From: Alcanivorax sp.
GTDB lineage: Bacteria > Pseudomonadota > Gammaproteobacteria > Pseudomonadales > Alcanivoracaceae
Assembly: GCA_022449455.1 (NCBI GenBank)
Contig: JAKUPL010000014.1
Span: 1 to 64,000 of the forward strand
Reading direction: 5' to 3'
DNA length: 64,000 bases
The translations under genes were made by a program, and so were the position numbers. The notes below the pieces were generated by a model. The model saw only the letters and a list, made by a program, of their open reading frames with translations. It was not told the origin of the DNA and ran no database searches. Positions 19,016 through 28,061 of the stretch are shown piece after piece (the stretch's first letter is position 1; each line of letters starts with the position of its first letter).

Positions 19016-20689
19016 TTGACTGAAACCAGCTTTTACCAATTTTCCCCCGTTACGATTCTTTTGTTATTGGCCGCGTTCTACGGCGGCACTTATCTGCTGA
19101 CCTTACTGATCAAGAGCGACCGCCAGGGTACCGATGCGTTCATGGTCGCCAATCACCGCGTCGGCTTCGGCATGGGCGCGGCCAGCATGACCGCCACCTG
19201 GATCTGGGCGGCGTCTTTTTACGCCGCCGCCACCTCCGGCTATACCTATGGCCTGTCCGGCCCGCTCCATTACGGCTTGTGGGGCGCGCTGATGATTCTG
19301 TTCATCTATCCCTTCGGCCAGCGGTTCCGGAAGCTGGCGCCCAACGGCCACACGCTGGGCGAACTGATCCATGCCCGACACGGTGCCTCCAGCCAGTTGA
19401 TTCTGGCGTTCTCCAACGTGCTGGGCAGCCTGATCAGCCTGATGGTGAACTTCACCGCAGCCGGCGCTCTGGTGTCCGTTCTGTCACCGCTGTCCTTTCA
19501 AACCGGTGTGGTCATCGCCGGCATTGGTGTGCTCAGCTACACCCTGACCTCCGGCTTTCGCGCTTCGGTGTTCACCGATTTCGCACAGCTGGTGGCGTTG
19601 ATGGCCATCGCCGTGGTGATCATCCCCGCGGTGCTGTTCGCCATGGGCGGCCCCGGCACCATTCTGGACGGCATGAGCACCCTGACCGCCGAGCAGCAGA
19701 ATCTGTTTTCCATGGACGCCATCCTGAACCAGGGCGCGCCCTACTTCGTGGCCGTGCTGGCCTACGCCATCGGCAACCAGACCATTTCGCAACGTCTGTT
19801 CGCGGTCAACGAACAGCACATCAAACGCACCTTCGTGACCGCCACCGTGGGCTACGCGGCGATTGTGATCGGGCTGGGCATGATCGGCCTGATGGCGTTG
19901 TCCGCCGGCATCGAGCCGGTCAACGGCGACATGAACAATCTGATCCCGCAGGTGGTGTCCACCTATCTGCCGCCGGTGTTCATCGCTCTGTTCTTTATCC
20001 TGGTGATCGGCTCGCTGTCATCCACCGCCGACTCCGACCTGTCCGCGCTATCCGCCATTGTCATGGCCGACGTGTACGGCAAGAACATCGCCAAGGACAA
20101 CGCCGATCCGAAAAAAATGCTGCTGATCGGCCGCGTCACCATGATCGTCGCCACCGTCTGCGGTCTGGTGTTCGCCAGCTTCGCCCTGGATATTCTGGTG
20201 ATGCTGGTGTTCGTCGGCGCGCTCTGGGGTGCCATCGTGTTCCCGGTGATCGCCAGCTGCTACTGGAACCGGATCACCAACGCCGCGTTCACCTGGGCGG
20301 TGGTGGCCGCGCTCATCCTGTTCTGCGTGGCGCGCTTTGATCTGCTGCCCATGCAAGGCGTGACGGCGCTGCTGTTTGAGTTTCTCGCCGCCATCGGCGG
20401 TGGCGTGGTGATCGGCCTGATGGCCTTCGGCTTCTTCGGTACCCGAACCGGCCTGGTCGCCGGCTTTATCGCCTTCCTGGCCACCGCCTGGTTCGGCACT
20501 CACTTCCTGCGTGACTACACCGTCTTGCTGGCCTCGCTCACCGCCTACGGCGTCAGCACCCTGGTGTGCGTCGCCATCAGCCTGGCCAGCAATCAACGGT
20601 TCGATTTCGATCAGATCGGGAAACGCGTCGGCAACTATGACGATAAGGACGTGACCGACCTGCCCGACGGCACCGTCACCGCCAAGTAA
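19016..20689 (+). CDS. Sodium:solute symporter (SSS family)
   Basis: A 557-residue polytopic carrier with about 13 membrane segments. TSGYTYGLSGPLHYGLWGALMILF, the SSTADSDLSALSAIVMADVYGKNI block and ADSDLSALS (TM8 sodium-site serines) are characteristic of the solute:sodium symporter family. The start is TTG at 19016, with GGGAGA 5-10 bases upstream; no ATG gives a complete first membrane segment. The substrate is not deducible. A tiny membrane protein gene follows 43 bases later, as is common for this subfamily. Confidence 0.88.
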   Translation: MTETSFYQFSPVTILLLLAAFYGGTYLLTLLIKSDRQGTDAFMVANHRVGFGMGAASMTATWIWAASFYAAATSGYTYGLSGPLHYGLWGALMILFIYPFGQRFRKLAPNGHTLGELIHARHGASSQLILAFSNVLGSLISLMVNFTAAGALVSVLSPLSFQTGVVIAGIGVLSYTLTSGFRASVFTDFAQLVALMAIAVVIIPAVLFAMGGPGTILDGMSTLTAEQQNLFSMDAILNQGAPYFVAVLAYAIGNQTISQRLFAVNEQHIKRTFVTATVGYAAIVIGLGMIGLMALSAGIEPVNGDMNNLIPQVVSTYLPPVFIALFFILVIGSLSSTADSDLSALSAIVMADVYGKNIAKDNADPKKMLLIGRVTMIVATVCGLVFASFALDILVMLVFVGALWGAIVFPVIASCYWNRITNAAFTWAVVAALILFCVARFDLLPMQGVTALLFEFLAAIGGGVVIGLMAFGFFGTRTGLVAGFIAFLATAWFGTHFLRDYTVLLASLTAYGVSTLVCVAISLASNQRFDFDQIGKRVGNYDDKDVTDLPDGTVTAK

Positions 20690-20732
20690 CCCACATCGGC
20701 CACGGCGGCGTCCGTGGCCTCAAGGAGCAAGC

Positions 20733-20864
20733 ATGGGAACCTGGATATTCGCCGCCTACGTACTTGTCTGGCCGGCTCTCAGCCTGGCCGTTCTGGTGGT
20801 ACTGAGCGTCTCGGTGGCGCGCGATCTGCGCGCCGCCAAACGAGAAAAGCGGGACTTTATCTGA
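20733..20864 (+). CDS. Symporter small accessory membrane protein
   Basis: A 43-residue protein beginning MGTWIFAAYVLVWPALSLAV, with one membrane helix (residues 4-30) and a basic tail, ending RAAKREKRDFI. It lies 43 bases after the symporter stop with a strong ribosome site (AAGGAGCAAGC). Short single-helix proteins of this layout are encoded next to some SSS and NSS carriers and are named symporter small accessory proteins (MetS-like). Function as a subunit is inferred from position and shape. A GC hairpin at 20870-20888 may end the transcript. Confidence 0.7.
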   Translation: MGTWIFAAYVLVWPALSLAVLVVLSVSVARDLRAAKREKRDFI

Positions 20865-20999
20865 CGATGCTCGCCCGGGGAGGGCGAGGCGCTTGATGCC
20901 TATCCAATCGACCCGGCCCCCGGGGCGAGTCGGGTTACCCGTTTAACCCGGGCTTCATTCGATAACGTCGCACTCGTTCGCCGAGCAGTTCAGCAACAC

Positions 21000-21180
21000 A
21001 ACACCGCCCTGATCAGCACCGCTGTCAGACCATGGCGCAGTACCGCCGCGTGGTAATCAAGCCGCTGTTCGCCCAGGAACCTGCCCGCGCCTGCAGACAA
21101 TCCGCAGCCCGAGAAAAGCCGTGGCTCCGCCGATATGCTGGATGTCCTGGCCGAACCGCCCGGGCTCGCCGAATGGCGTT
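21000..21180 (+). pseudogene. Decayed 3' fragment of the desaturase gene
   Basis: Within the 358-base gap between the accessory gene and tadG, the sequence at 21028-21095 matches the desaturase gene at 18441-18512 (codons for MAQYRR-VIKP-FAQE-ARAC) at about 85-90% identity by eye. A second block at 21112-21145 matches 18663-18700 (KSRDSAHMLEALA). The 150 or so bases between these blocks in the intact gene are deleted, and small indels shift the frame. No start, membrane segments or histidine boxes remain. It is a partial duplication or remnant of a second desaturase; nothing else is seen in this gap. Confidence 0.8.
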
Positions 21181-21223
21181 TACTCAACAACCCTGATACA
21201 CGCCTTAATTGCGTTATCTGTTT

Positions 21224-22972
21224 CTAACAGCCCTCGGGGCCACAATACTCAAGCAGCTGAACATTATTCTGGCTCGCTCCGGTTATCTGTACCTGCATAG
21301 TACCCAACGACACCCCTAGCGCGTTCAGCAACGGATCAATCAACGTCGTTCCCAAGGCTTCAACCAAGCCTTCGACTGTTTCTTTAAGCAAATCTTCAAG
21401 GCCTATAAGGTCTGTGATACCTTCCACCAATTCGCTAAGAAGATCACCGACACCATCGAGAAGACAACCAAGAAGCCCGCTGCACTCCTCTTCTTCCGAC
21501 AGCAAGTCTATCGTTATATCCAGGTCACCGAAGTCGGCTTCCGACAGCCCGCCTTCTGTATACACTGAAGATGGGTCATCTTCATCCAAGGTGTAGTCCA
21601 GTTCGACTTGTTCCACCCCACCGCTCAAAACCAAGTCGAGGTCGACCAGAATATTGGCCAGACTGATACTCCCCGGAAGGTAATTGTTCAAAACAGTAAG
21701 CGATATTGTTTCCTGATCCAAATTCCCATCGCTGGCGATCGTTCCCGTTGCAACCCTGGCAACCTGCCCGGCCACATCCACCCCCACTGTCACCAGATTC
21801 GTGCTTACCCCCCTGGCACAAGACGCCCAAACCAATTCGCCGGTGCCGCCGCCGGCTTGCACCGCAAGCGGTAGACGGACCGTAAGCAGATCCAGGATGT
21901 TTAGATCACTAGTAAGACTGAGTCCAATATCCGGAGAGTGGAATCGCGTCACCCATTCAGAGTTTTCATCCAGACGTGCAGGCCCGGTAACAACCGTCGG
22001 CGCCTTGCCGATAAATAATTCTATGTTTGTTTCAGTGATTCCTGGGATATTGATGTCGGTATCAGGCAGTTTTCCTTCTATCACCTGACCTTCGACCAAA
22101 TTCAAAGCCAAAGCGATTACCGTGTCGTAGAGTGGCAAGCGGCTGTTCGACGGAATTTCCGATGTTCCTACCACCTCAATGACATCGGAAAGCTTCACCG
22201 TTTCGACCCCGGCTGCGCCAATCAACTGGTCCAGAGCCCCTCCAATGTCACCCAACGGCTCGGCGGCATCTCCCAACACCCCGAGAAGATCGCCAACCAA
22301 AACATCTGTAGACAGCATTTCTTCAAGCGAATCCACCCCCAGGCCATTCAGGACATCACCCAGCTTTGCGGTGGTCTGAGCCAAACTGGAAAACTCCGTA
22401 GGATCTATCGAAAAAGGCACACCACCATTCAAGATATCGCCGAGCAACGTATTGAGAAGATTGGCGGTCTGCTGAGTCCCACCCAGAACCGCCGTGCTAC
22501 CCGCGCCACTTAGGGTTGCCACCAGCTCCTTTCGTGCTGCCGCCTTAGCGTTGATCGTGATCGTGCCAAACACATCCGCTGGCAAGAGTAGAGATACAGG
22601 TTCTTGCTTCTGGTAGGAAACAGCCACCCCGTTGCTGCGGAGCAAATTCGTCACAGGTTGGAAAGACAAGACTTTGCTGGCATCGCTTTCTATCAGCCCT
22701 GGCTGTATTACAAGCTCGTTGTCCTCGCCGGAAAAGCCCTGAGCCCGCGCCGCCGCTAGTCCGCGCTGATGAATAGTCTCCGCAGTGACGTTCTCCCCGC
22801 CACATGCCTGAGCGGCGTCGGCCGCGGCGGTTGCAGCGGCATTGACCTGACTCTGCATCTCCTGGCGCAGGGAATACAGGCGCGCGCCATCGATGGCCAG
22901 GGTGCCGAACAGCACGATGGTCACCATGATCAGCGGGACGATAAAGGTGAGGGCGCCGCGCTGCCGGTTCAT
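21224..22972 (-). CDS. tadG: TadG-like pilus assembly protein
   Basis: A 582-residue protein, last gene of the tad operon. The N-terminus RQRGALTFIVPLIMVTIVLFGTLAIDGARLY is the TadE/TadG-type membrane segment, followed by a helix (QEMQSQVNAAATAAADAAQACGG). The large remainder is extracytoplasmic, acidic, Leu/Gly/Asp-rich and repetitive (LGDVLNGLG, LGVLGDAAEPLGDIGGALDQLIG, LLGCLLDGVGDLLSELV) and ends in YCGPEGC, which may form a disulfide. I see no clear von Willebrand A metal site. Base composition is clearly lower in GC than the rest of the operon, suggesting rapid divergence or replacement of the exposed part. Confidence 0.75.
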   Translation of the reverse strand: MNRQRGALTFIVPLIMVTIVLFGTLAIDGARLYSLRQEMQSQVNAAATAAADAAQACGGENVTAETIHQRGLAAARAQGFSGEDNELVIQPGLIESDASKVLSFQPVTNLLRSNGVAVSYQKQEPVSLLLPADVFGTITINAKAAARKELVATLSGAGSTAVLGGTQQTANLLNTLLGDILNGGVPFSIDPTEFSSLAQTTAKLGDVLNGLGVDSLEEMLSTDVLVGDLLGVLGDAAEPLGDIGGALDQLIGAAGVETVKLSDVIEVVGTSEIPSNSRLPLYDTVIALALNLVEGQVIEGKLPDTDINIPGITETNIELFIGKAPTVVTGPARLDENSEWVTRFHSPDIGLSLTSDLNILDLLTVRLPLAVQAGGGTGELVWASCARGVSTNLVTVGVDVAGQVARVATGTIASDGNLDQETISLTVLNNYLPGSISLANILVDLDLVLSGGVEQVELDYTLDEDDPSSVYTEGGLSEADFGDLDITIDLLSEEEECSGLLGCLLDGVGDLLSELVEGITDLIGLEDLLKETVEGLVEALGTTLIDPLLNALGVSLGTMQVQITGASQNNVQLLEYCGPEGC

Positions 22973-22973
22973 G

Positions 22974-23240
22974 TCAGTTCTCGTCGCGGGTCTGGTTGCC
23001 GAAACTTTTCGGGATCGGCTGGCGGAAGCTGTCGCTCAGCCGGCGCTGGGAGTCCACATAGATACCGTTGGCGATTTCGCTGTGCGTGGCCGGCGGCGAC
23101 CGGCGTTGCTGTTCCAGCGCCCGTTCGGTGGCGGTGGGCAGGCGGTCGGCGGCGATATCGCCGGACAGGCCATGGGCCGGCGGTTGGTCGGCCATTGCCG
23201 TCAGCGGCAGCGAGATAAGTAGCGCGAGCCAGGCTTTCAT
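22974..23240 (-). CDS. DUF3613 protein of the tad locus
   Basis: An 88-residue exported protein: signal MKAWLALLISLPLTAMA, then a polar chain with the RQPIPKSFGNQTRDEN C-terminus. Short DUF3613 proteins sit between tadD and tadG in Pseudomonas tad clusters, matching this position. The start at 23240 overlaps the tadD stop by 4 bases; the long open frame to 23597 is a shadow of tadD. Role in pilus assembly is unknown. Confidence 0.75.
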   Translation of the reverse strand: MKAWLALLISLPLTAMADQPPAHGLSGDIAADRLPTATERALEQQRRSPPATHSEIANGIYVDSQRRLSDSFRQPIPKSFGNQTRDEN

Positions 23241-23911
23241 TGCACGCTCCTGAAGGTTTGCGCAAGGCGTTCGGCGTAATCCCGCTCCTTGCCGGTGAAG
23301 TTGTATTCCTGGGTCATCCATTGCAGGCCGGCCCAGTTTTCGGTGAGCAGGTAGGCCACCGCCAGGTTCTGACGCACCGGCCCCTGGCCGTCGCCCAGTT
23401 CCATGGCGGTACGCAGTTCGTAGGCCGCCTGGTCGTACTCGCCCATCATCAACAGCACATAGCCGTAGTCGTTGCGCACCTGGGCGGAGGCCGGCGTTTT
23501 CTCCCGGGCCACCTTGAGGTGATCCAGGGCCGCCAGTACTTCGTCTTTCTTGAGCAGCACCATGCCCAGGCCATGGTGGCTGCGTCCGGTACCGCACTGA
23601 TCCACCAGGCCCTGGAAGACGCGCTCGGCTTCATCGAGCTGGCCGGTGGCCGCCTTCAGTTGCCCATAACGCACCCAGTGGTCCACGGTCGACAGCGGAC
23701 GCGCCTCCAGCTGCGCCAGGGCGGCGTGGTCATGATCGCGGGCCATCAGGCTGTCCACCCGGTCCAGCTGCACCTGCTCTTCCGGCTGTATCCTTGCATT
23801 GCAGGTCAGGTTCTCCGGCGCCGTGCGATGCGTGGTGTCGGAGGGCGGCGGCTGGTGAACACAGCCGGCGGCCAGCACCGCCACCGTCAGTCCGAGAATC
23901 GTTGAACGCAT
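23237..23911 (-). CDS. tadD: TadD, TPR lipoprotein of the Flp pilus
   Basis: 224 residues. The lipobox VAVLAAGC places the acylated Cys near residue 17, giving an outer-membrane lipoprotein. Tetratricopeptide-like helices cover residues 50-190 (for example KAATGQLDEAERVFQGLVDQCG and NDYGYVLLMMGEYDQAAYELRTAMEL). TadD is thought to act as a pilotin or scaffold for the RcpA secretin. It lies between tadC and the DUF3613 gene. Confidence 0.88.
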   Translation of the reverse strand: MRSTILGLTVAVLAAGCVHQPPPSDTTHRTAPENLTCNARIQPEEQVQLDRVDSLMARDHDHAALAQLEARPLSTVDHWVRYGQLKAATGQLDEAERVFQGLVDQCGTGRSHHGLGMVLLKKDEVLAALDHLKVAREKTPASAQVRNDYGYVLLMMGEYDQAAYELRTAMELGDGQGPVRQNLAVAYLLTENWAGLQWMTQEYNFTGKERDYAERLAQTFRSVQ

Positions 23912-23932
23912 CCCTTTACTCCCTTCCGGTCT

Positions 23933-24802
23933 TTATCGGCTCAGTGAGTCGGCGATGGAAATCATCGCCGGGCCGCCAATGAGAATGAACAGCGCGGGCA
24001 ACATGAAGGCCATCATGATGACGGTCATCTTCGCGCCGATTTTATTGGTCTGTTCGCTGATGCGATGGCGCTCCACGTTCTGCGCCTCGTCGATAATCTG
24101 GTCCAGGCTCTCCGATACCGCCGCGCCGACCTGGCTGCTTTGCTTCATCAGGATCACATAGCTGCGCAGTACCGGAATATTGCGGTTCTCGCCCAGCTCA
24201 TCCAGCGCCAGGCTGCGCTCGGCGCCGGACTCCATCAGCCGGTTGAAGCGGTCCAGCCGCACCGACAGGGCCGGCAGCAACGGTCGGCCCTGCACCGCGA
24301 TCAGCCGGAGCACCCGCTCCAGGGACAGGCCCGCTTCCATCAACATGCGGGTCAGGTGGCACAGCTCGATGGCTTCCAGGTTCTGTTGCTGTTCGGCCTT
24401 GTGGCCCAGGGAACGAATGGTGCGCCGTGGCACCAGAAAGGCGGCGGCGGCGATCAGCATGCCGGGCAGAACGCCGAACGCCATGAACCCGGCCACGATC
24501 ACCAGCGCCGGCACCAGCCAGCAATACAGCAGGTACAACACCTGGGCCCGTTCCGGGGAGCGGCCGGTGACGAGGAAGGCCTCGCCGATCTCCCGGTAAT
24601 CCTCCCGCGCCAGCGAGGATTCGGTGAGCCGACGGGCCCAACGCGACAGCCAGAACTGGGCGTCGTCGTCGGTGTCGGCGGCGCCCGGATCCAGCCGCCG
24701 CAGCACCCGCCCCCGGCGGATCCAGCGCGGCGTCATATAGAGCCCCACCCAGGTGGCCAACAGGGCCAACAGCAAGGCCAGCAGGAAAAACACTTCAGTC
24801 AC
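23933..24802 (-). CDS. tadC: TadC, inner-membrane platform protein
   Basis: A 289-residue GspF-like platform protein of the Flp secretion system, paired with TadB. It has an N-terminal membrane segment, the T2SSF domain (RMLMEAGLSLERVLRLIAVQG, then AVSESLDQIIDEAQNVERHRISEQTNKIGAKMTVIMMAFMLPALFILIGGPA), and a C-terminal helix. The start overlaps the tadB stop by 8 bases. Length is normal. Confidence 0.92.
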   Translation of the reverse strand: MTEVFFLLALLLALLATWVGLYMTPRWIRRGRVLRRLDPGAADTDDDAQFWLSRWARRLTESSLAREDYREIGEAFLVTGRSPERAQVLYLLYCWLVPALVIVAGFMAFGVLPGMLIAAAAFLVPRRTIRSLGHKAEQQQNLEAIELCHLTRMLMEAGLSLERVLRLIAVQGRPLLPALSVRLDRFNRLMESGAERSLALDELGENRNIPVLRSYVILMKQSSQVGAAVSESLDQIIDEAQNVERHRISEQTNKIGAKMTVIMMAFMLPALFILIGGPAMISIADSLSR

Positions 24803-25709
24803 GGCCCACCCCCTGGATCATGCGCCCGATGAGGATCATGCCGAGGGCCTGCAATCCACCGGCGATGCCCAGCATCCAGTGGCCGGTGTCGCTGCTCAGC
24901 AGCACGTCCGAATAGCCTTCGTTCATAAGGATCATGTAGGCGGCCAGCCCCAGCGGCAACAGCGCGAAGGCCAGGGCGGTGAAGCGGATTTCGGCGGTGG
25001 CGGCGAGAAATTCCCGGCGCAGTTCCTGCTGTGAGCGCAGGGAACCGGCTACCTGCCTGAACACCGGCTGGATGGAGGACCCGAAACGCGCCGAAGTGCG
25101 CAACGCGATGGACACCAGCACCAGCGACGGTACCCGGTAAAGCGCGGCGTAATCCTCGAACAGGCTGGTGTAGTCACGGCCCGCCTCCACGGCGCTGCGC
25201 AGGCGGAACTGCAAGGTGTCGAACACCGCGGAGCTCTCCCGGAACGCTTCCACCAGCGCACTTTCCAGGGAACGGCCGGCGCTCATGTAACGCAGCACGG
25301 AGTCGATGATGCCCGGCAGTTCTTCGTAGATACGACGGCGTTGCTGCTGAAAACGCATACGCCAGTACATCCAAAGCGTGATGGCGATAAGCACGCCGCT
25401 GATCAACGCCACCAAGGTGCCCTTGATCGCCGCCACCATCACCAGGAAGGTGAGAATCAGCAGGCCGATCAACATCAGCTGGGGTCGCGACAGCCGGATG
25501 TCGGCGCGCAGCAGGGTGCTCTCCAGCGGCGTCAGCTTAACCCGCGCGGCACCATCGGCGGCGGTGGCCGCCACGCTCATCCGCTGCCGCACCCGCTCAT
25601 TGAGATAGCGCCGCTCCCGGAACCGCACCCACAGCAGCTGAGCCGCCAGCAACAGCACCGCCAGAATCGCCAGGGCCCGGGCGGCGCCGAGCAGCGCGAC
25701 GCTACTCAT
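24795..25709 (-). CDS. tadB: TadB, inner-membrane platform protein
   Basis: 304 residues, four membrane segments. The T2SSF domain has LPGIIDSVLRYMSAGRSLESALVEAFRESS followed by ALRTSARFGSSIQPVFRQVAGSLRSQQELRREFLAATAEIRFTA, typical of TadB. It should form the inner-membrane complex with TadC and be driven by the TadA ATPase. Overlaps of 8 bases with tadA upstream and tadC downstream indicate coupled translation. Confidence 0.93.
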   Translation of the reverse strand: MSSVALLGAARALAILAVLLLAAQLLWVRFRERRYLNERVRQRMSVAATAADGAARVKLTPLESTLLRADIRLSRPQLMLIGLLILTFLVMVAAIKGTLVALISGVLIAITLWMYWRMRFQQQRRRIYEELPGIIDSVLRYMSAGRSLESALVEAFRESSAVFDTLQFRLRSAVEAGRDYTSLFEDYAALYRVPSLVLVSIALRTSARFGSSIQPVFRQVAGSLRSQQELRREFLAATAEIRFTALAFALLPLGLAAYMILMNEGYSDVLLSSDTGHWMLGIAGGLQALGMILIGRMIQGVGRD

Positions 25710-26868
25710 CCTGCTGGCTCCGGTAGAGGTAATCCATGTGGTAGGGGTCGGTATCGGTGGGGCTGAGCGAGACCACCTCGCTCACCGCCCGCTTACCGTC
25801 CGGCCGGCGCACCAGTTGGATGATGATGTCCAGCGCCGAACCGATCAGCCGGCCGATGGCTTTCTCGCTGGCGTCGTAGCCGCTCACCGCCAGCAGCGTC
25901 TCGATGCGCACCAGCGCATCGCGGGTATTGTTGGCGTGGATGGTGCTCATCGACCCTTCGTGGCCGGTGTTCATGGCCTGCAACAGCTCGATGATTTCCG
26001 CGGAGCGCACCTCACCGAGAATAATCCGGTCCGGGCGCATTCGCAGCGCATTGACCACCAGCTCCCGGGGCGAAATGCGGCCCTTGCCTTCGGTGTTGGC
26101 CGGGCGGGTTTCCAGGCGCACCACGTGCGGGTGGTGCAGCACCAGCTCGGCGGAGTCCTCGATGGTGAGGATGCGTTCGGTACGGGGGATGTACTGGCTG
26201 ATCAGGTTCAGCATGGTGGTCTTACCCGTGCCGGTACCGCCACTGATAATGATGTTGCGGCGGGACTCCACGGCGCGGATCAGCACGTCCAGGCAGGCCT
26301 GGGTCATGGAACCGCCCTCGATCAACTGTCGGGCGGTCAGATGGTTGCCGGTGAACTTACGAATACTGATGGACGGGCCATCCAGCGCCAGCGGCGGAAT
26401 GATGGCGTTGACCCGGGAGCCGTCCGGCAGCCGGGCGTCCACCATGGGGCTCGCTTCGTCCAGGCGCCGGCCCAGGGGCGCCAGCATGCGGCGGATCACG
26501 CGGATCACGTGTTCGTCGTTGATAAAACGCGTATGCGCTCTTTGAAGAATACCGGCCACTTCCACGAACACATGCTCGGGCCCGTTGACCAGAATGTCGT
26601 TGACGCGCTCGTCCATCAGCAGCGGCTCCAGCGGGCCGAAACCCACCACTTCAAAGAGAGTGTCCCGCGACAGCTGCTTCAGGTCCTGCGTCGACAGGGG
26701 CACCCGGTTCTGCGTTATGTACTGCCCGACCTGATGGTTCACGAAGTCCGCCAGCACGTCCCGTTCGGCACGGCCGACTTCGATACCTTCCTCGTCGAGG
26801 CGCTCCACCACCCAGCGGTGCGCGCGCTCCTTCAACTGCTGGTACTCCTGGTCGATACGGCCCGGCAC
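25702..26868 (-). CDS. tadA: TadA/CpaF secretion ATPase
   Basis: A 388-residue hexameric type II/IV secretion ATPase that powers Flp pilus assembly. Walker A is SGGTGTGKTTML near residue 211; the Asp box is ILTIEDSAEL; Walker B is RPDRIILGEVRSAE; the His box is MNTGHEGSMSTIHAN. The N-terminal domain is short (begins MPGRIDQEYQQLKER) relative to some pseudomonad TadA proteins. It lies 3 bases after tadZ. Confidence 0.96.
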   Translation of the reverse strand: MPGRIDQEYQQLKERAHRWVVERLDEEGIEVGRAERDVLADFVNHQVGQYITQNRVPLSTQDLKQLSRDTLFEVVGFGPLEPLLMDERVNDILVNGPEHVFVEVAGILQRAHTRFINDEHVIRVIRRMLAPLGRRLDEASPMVDARLPDGSRVNAIIPPLALDGPSISIRKFTGNHLTARQLIEGGSMTQACLDVLIRAVESRRNIIISGGTGTGKTTMLNLISQYIPRTERILTIEDSAELVLHHPHVVRLETRPANTEGKGRISPRELVVNALRMRPDRIILGEVRSAEIIELLQAMNTGHEGSMSTIHANNTRDALVRIETLLAVSGYDASEKAIGRLIGSALDIIIQLVRRPDGKRAVSEVVSLSPTDTDPYHMDYLYRSQQDE

Positions 26869-26871
26869 GGC

Positions 26872-28059
26872 TTATCTCCCCAGGACGCGAGTCAGCAGGC
26901 CTGACCCTCGCGAAGCGTCCGCGTCACCGTCCATGGTATTGAGCAGACCACCGAGATGGCGGCTGTAGGCGCAGCGCGGCGCCTGTTCGAGTATCGGCCG
27001 GCCTGAATTCACCGCCATCAGCCGGTGGCGCCAGTCCATCGGCAAGGTGGCCAGCACCGGCGCCCGGACGGTCTCGCTGATTTCGTTCTTGTCGGGCGGC
27101 ACGGCGCTGTCGTAGCCGTCCACCACCAGACCCAGTTCGCCGCCTTTGCCCAGGTGGGAGCGCCAGTCCTGCACCAGGGTGCGGGCGGCGTGCACGTGGT
27201 CCACCAGCGGCTGCATGCCGACCAGCAAATGCCGGGTGTGCACGCCCAGGGCGCGCACCCAGTAGCGGCTCTGCATGACGCCCACGTTGACCACCACATG
27301 GTCGAACATCTGCATCAGGCGGTTCAGAGCGATAAACAGATCCGCGCTGCGGTCACCGGCGGGCTCACCGACCACGCCGCCACCGGACAGCAACCGCAGG
27401 CCCGGGCGGTATTCTTCCAAGGCGGTTTCGATCAGGGTCTCGTCCAGGGTTTCCGGGCTGGCCAGCAGGTTCTCCAGGGTGAACTCGTTGCTTGCTTCCA
27501 GATAGAAGACGCCCCGGTCCCGGGGCTGGGCGTCGATGGCCAGGCAGCGCCACTGCGGATGTCGGCGGTTCATGCCGATGGCCAGATTCTGGGTCAGAAA
27601 GCGGGTATCCACGGTGGCGTCGGCGCCGGCCACCAGGGTCAGATTGTTCACCGAGGAGCGGGCCTCGTCGCCGTAGTGCCCGGTGCGCACCAGCTGATGC
27701 CGGCGCAGACGCTCACGGATTTCAGAAGCGTCGTTGCCGGCCAGGAAGCAATCCCTCGCGCCCGCGCGCATGCTTTGCAGCAACAGATCCTGATTGGCGT
27801 AGCCGCACACGGCGATCACCGTAACCCAGGGCCGGGCGCTGGTCAGTGCCGTGATAATGGCAAGCGACTGATCCATATCGCAGTCATCCATCTCCACCAG
27901 CACCAGGTGGGCGGTGGTGGCCTCCAGCAGGCGCAGCACCCGGGTGACGTCGGACCGGCTCACGAACTCCACCCGGAAGGGATCGTCCACGGCCCGCTCC
28001 AGCCAGCTTTTGATGCCCGGATCGTCGATCACCGAGAGAACAATATCGTTGTCGCTCAT
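26872..28059 (-). CDS. tadZ: TadZ/CpaE, polar localisation protein
   Basis: 395 residues. The N-terminal half is receiver-like (IVLSVIDDPGIKSWLERA.., LVLVEMDDCDMDQSLAIITAL) and the C-terminal half is MinD/ParA-like. The P-loop region reads LVAGADATVDTRFLTQNLAIGM: the glycine-lysine core of a working Walker A is missing, so ATP hydrolysis is doubtful. TadZ proteins place the Tad machine in the cell and often have atypical P-loops. It sits between rcpA and tadA with gaps of 2-3 bases. Confidence 0.88.
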   Translation of the reverse strand: MSDNDIVLSVIDDPGIKSWLERAVDDPFRVEFVSRSDVTRVLRLLEATTAHLVLVEMDDCDMDQSLAIITALTSARPWVTVIAVCGYANQDLLLQSMRAGARDCFLAGNDASEIRERLRRHQLVRTGHYGDEARSSVNNLTLVAGADATVDTRFLTQNLAIGMNRRHPQWRCLAIDAQPRDRGVFYLEASNEFTLENLLASPETLDETLIETALEEYRPGLRLLSGGGVVGEPAGDRSADLFIALNRLMQMFDHVVVNVGVMQSRYWVRALGVHTRHLLVGMQPLVDHVHAARTLVQDWRSHLGKGGELGLVVDGYDSAVPPDKNEISETVRAPVLATLPMDWRHRLMAVNSGRPILEQAPRCAYSRHLGGLLNTMDGDADASRGSGLLTRVLGR

Positions 28060-28061
28060 GG

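Noticed and set aside
22974-23597. The long version (207 codons) of the DUF3613 gene
   Set aside because: The upstream part is the tadD gene read in another frame; the signal peptide starts at 23240.
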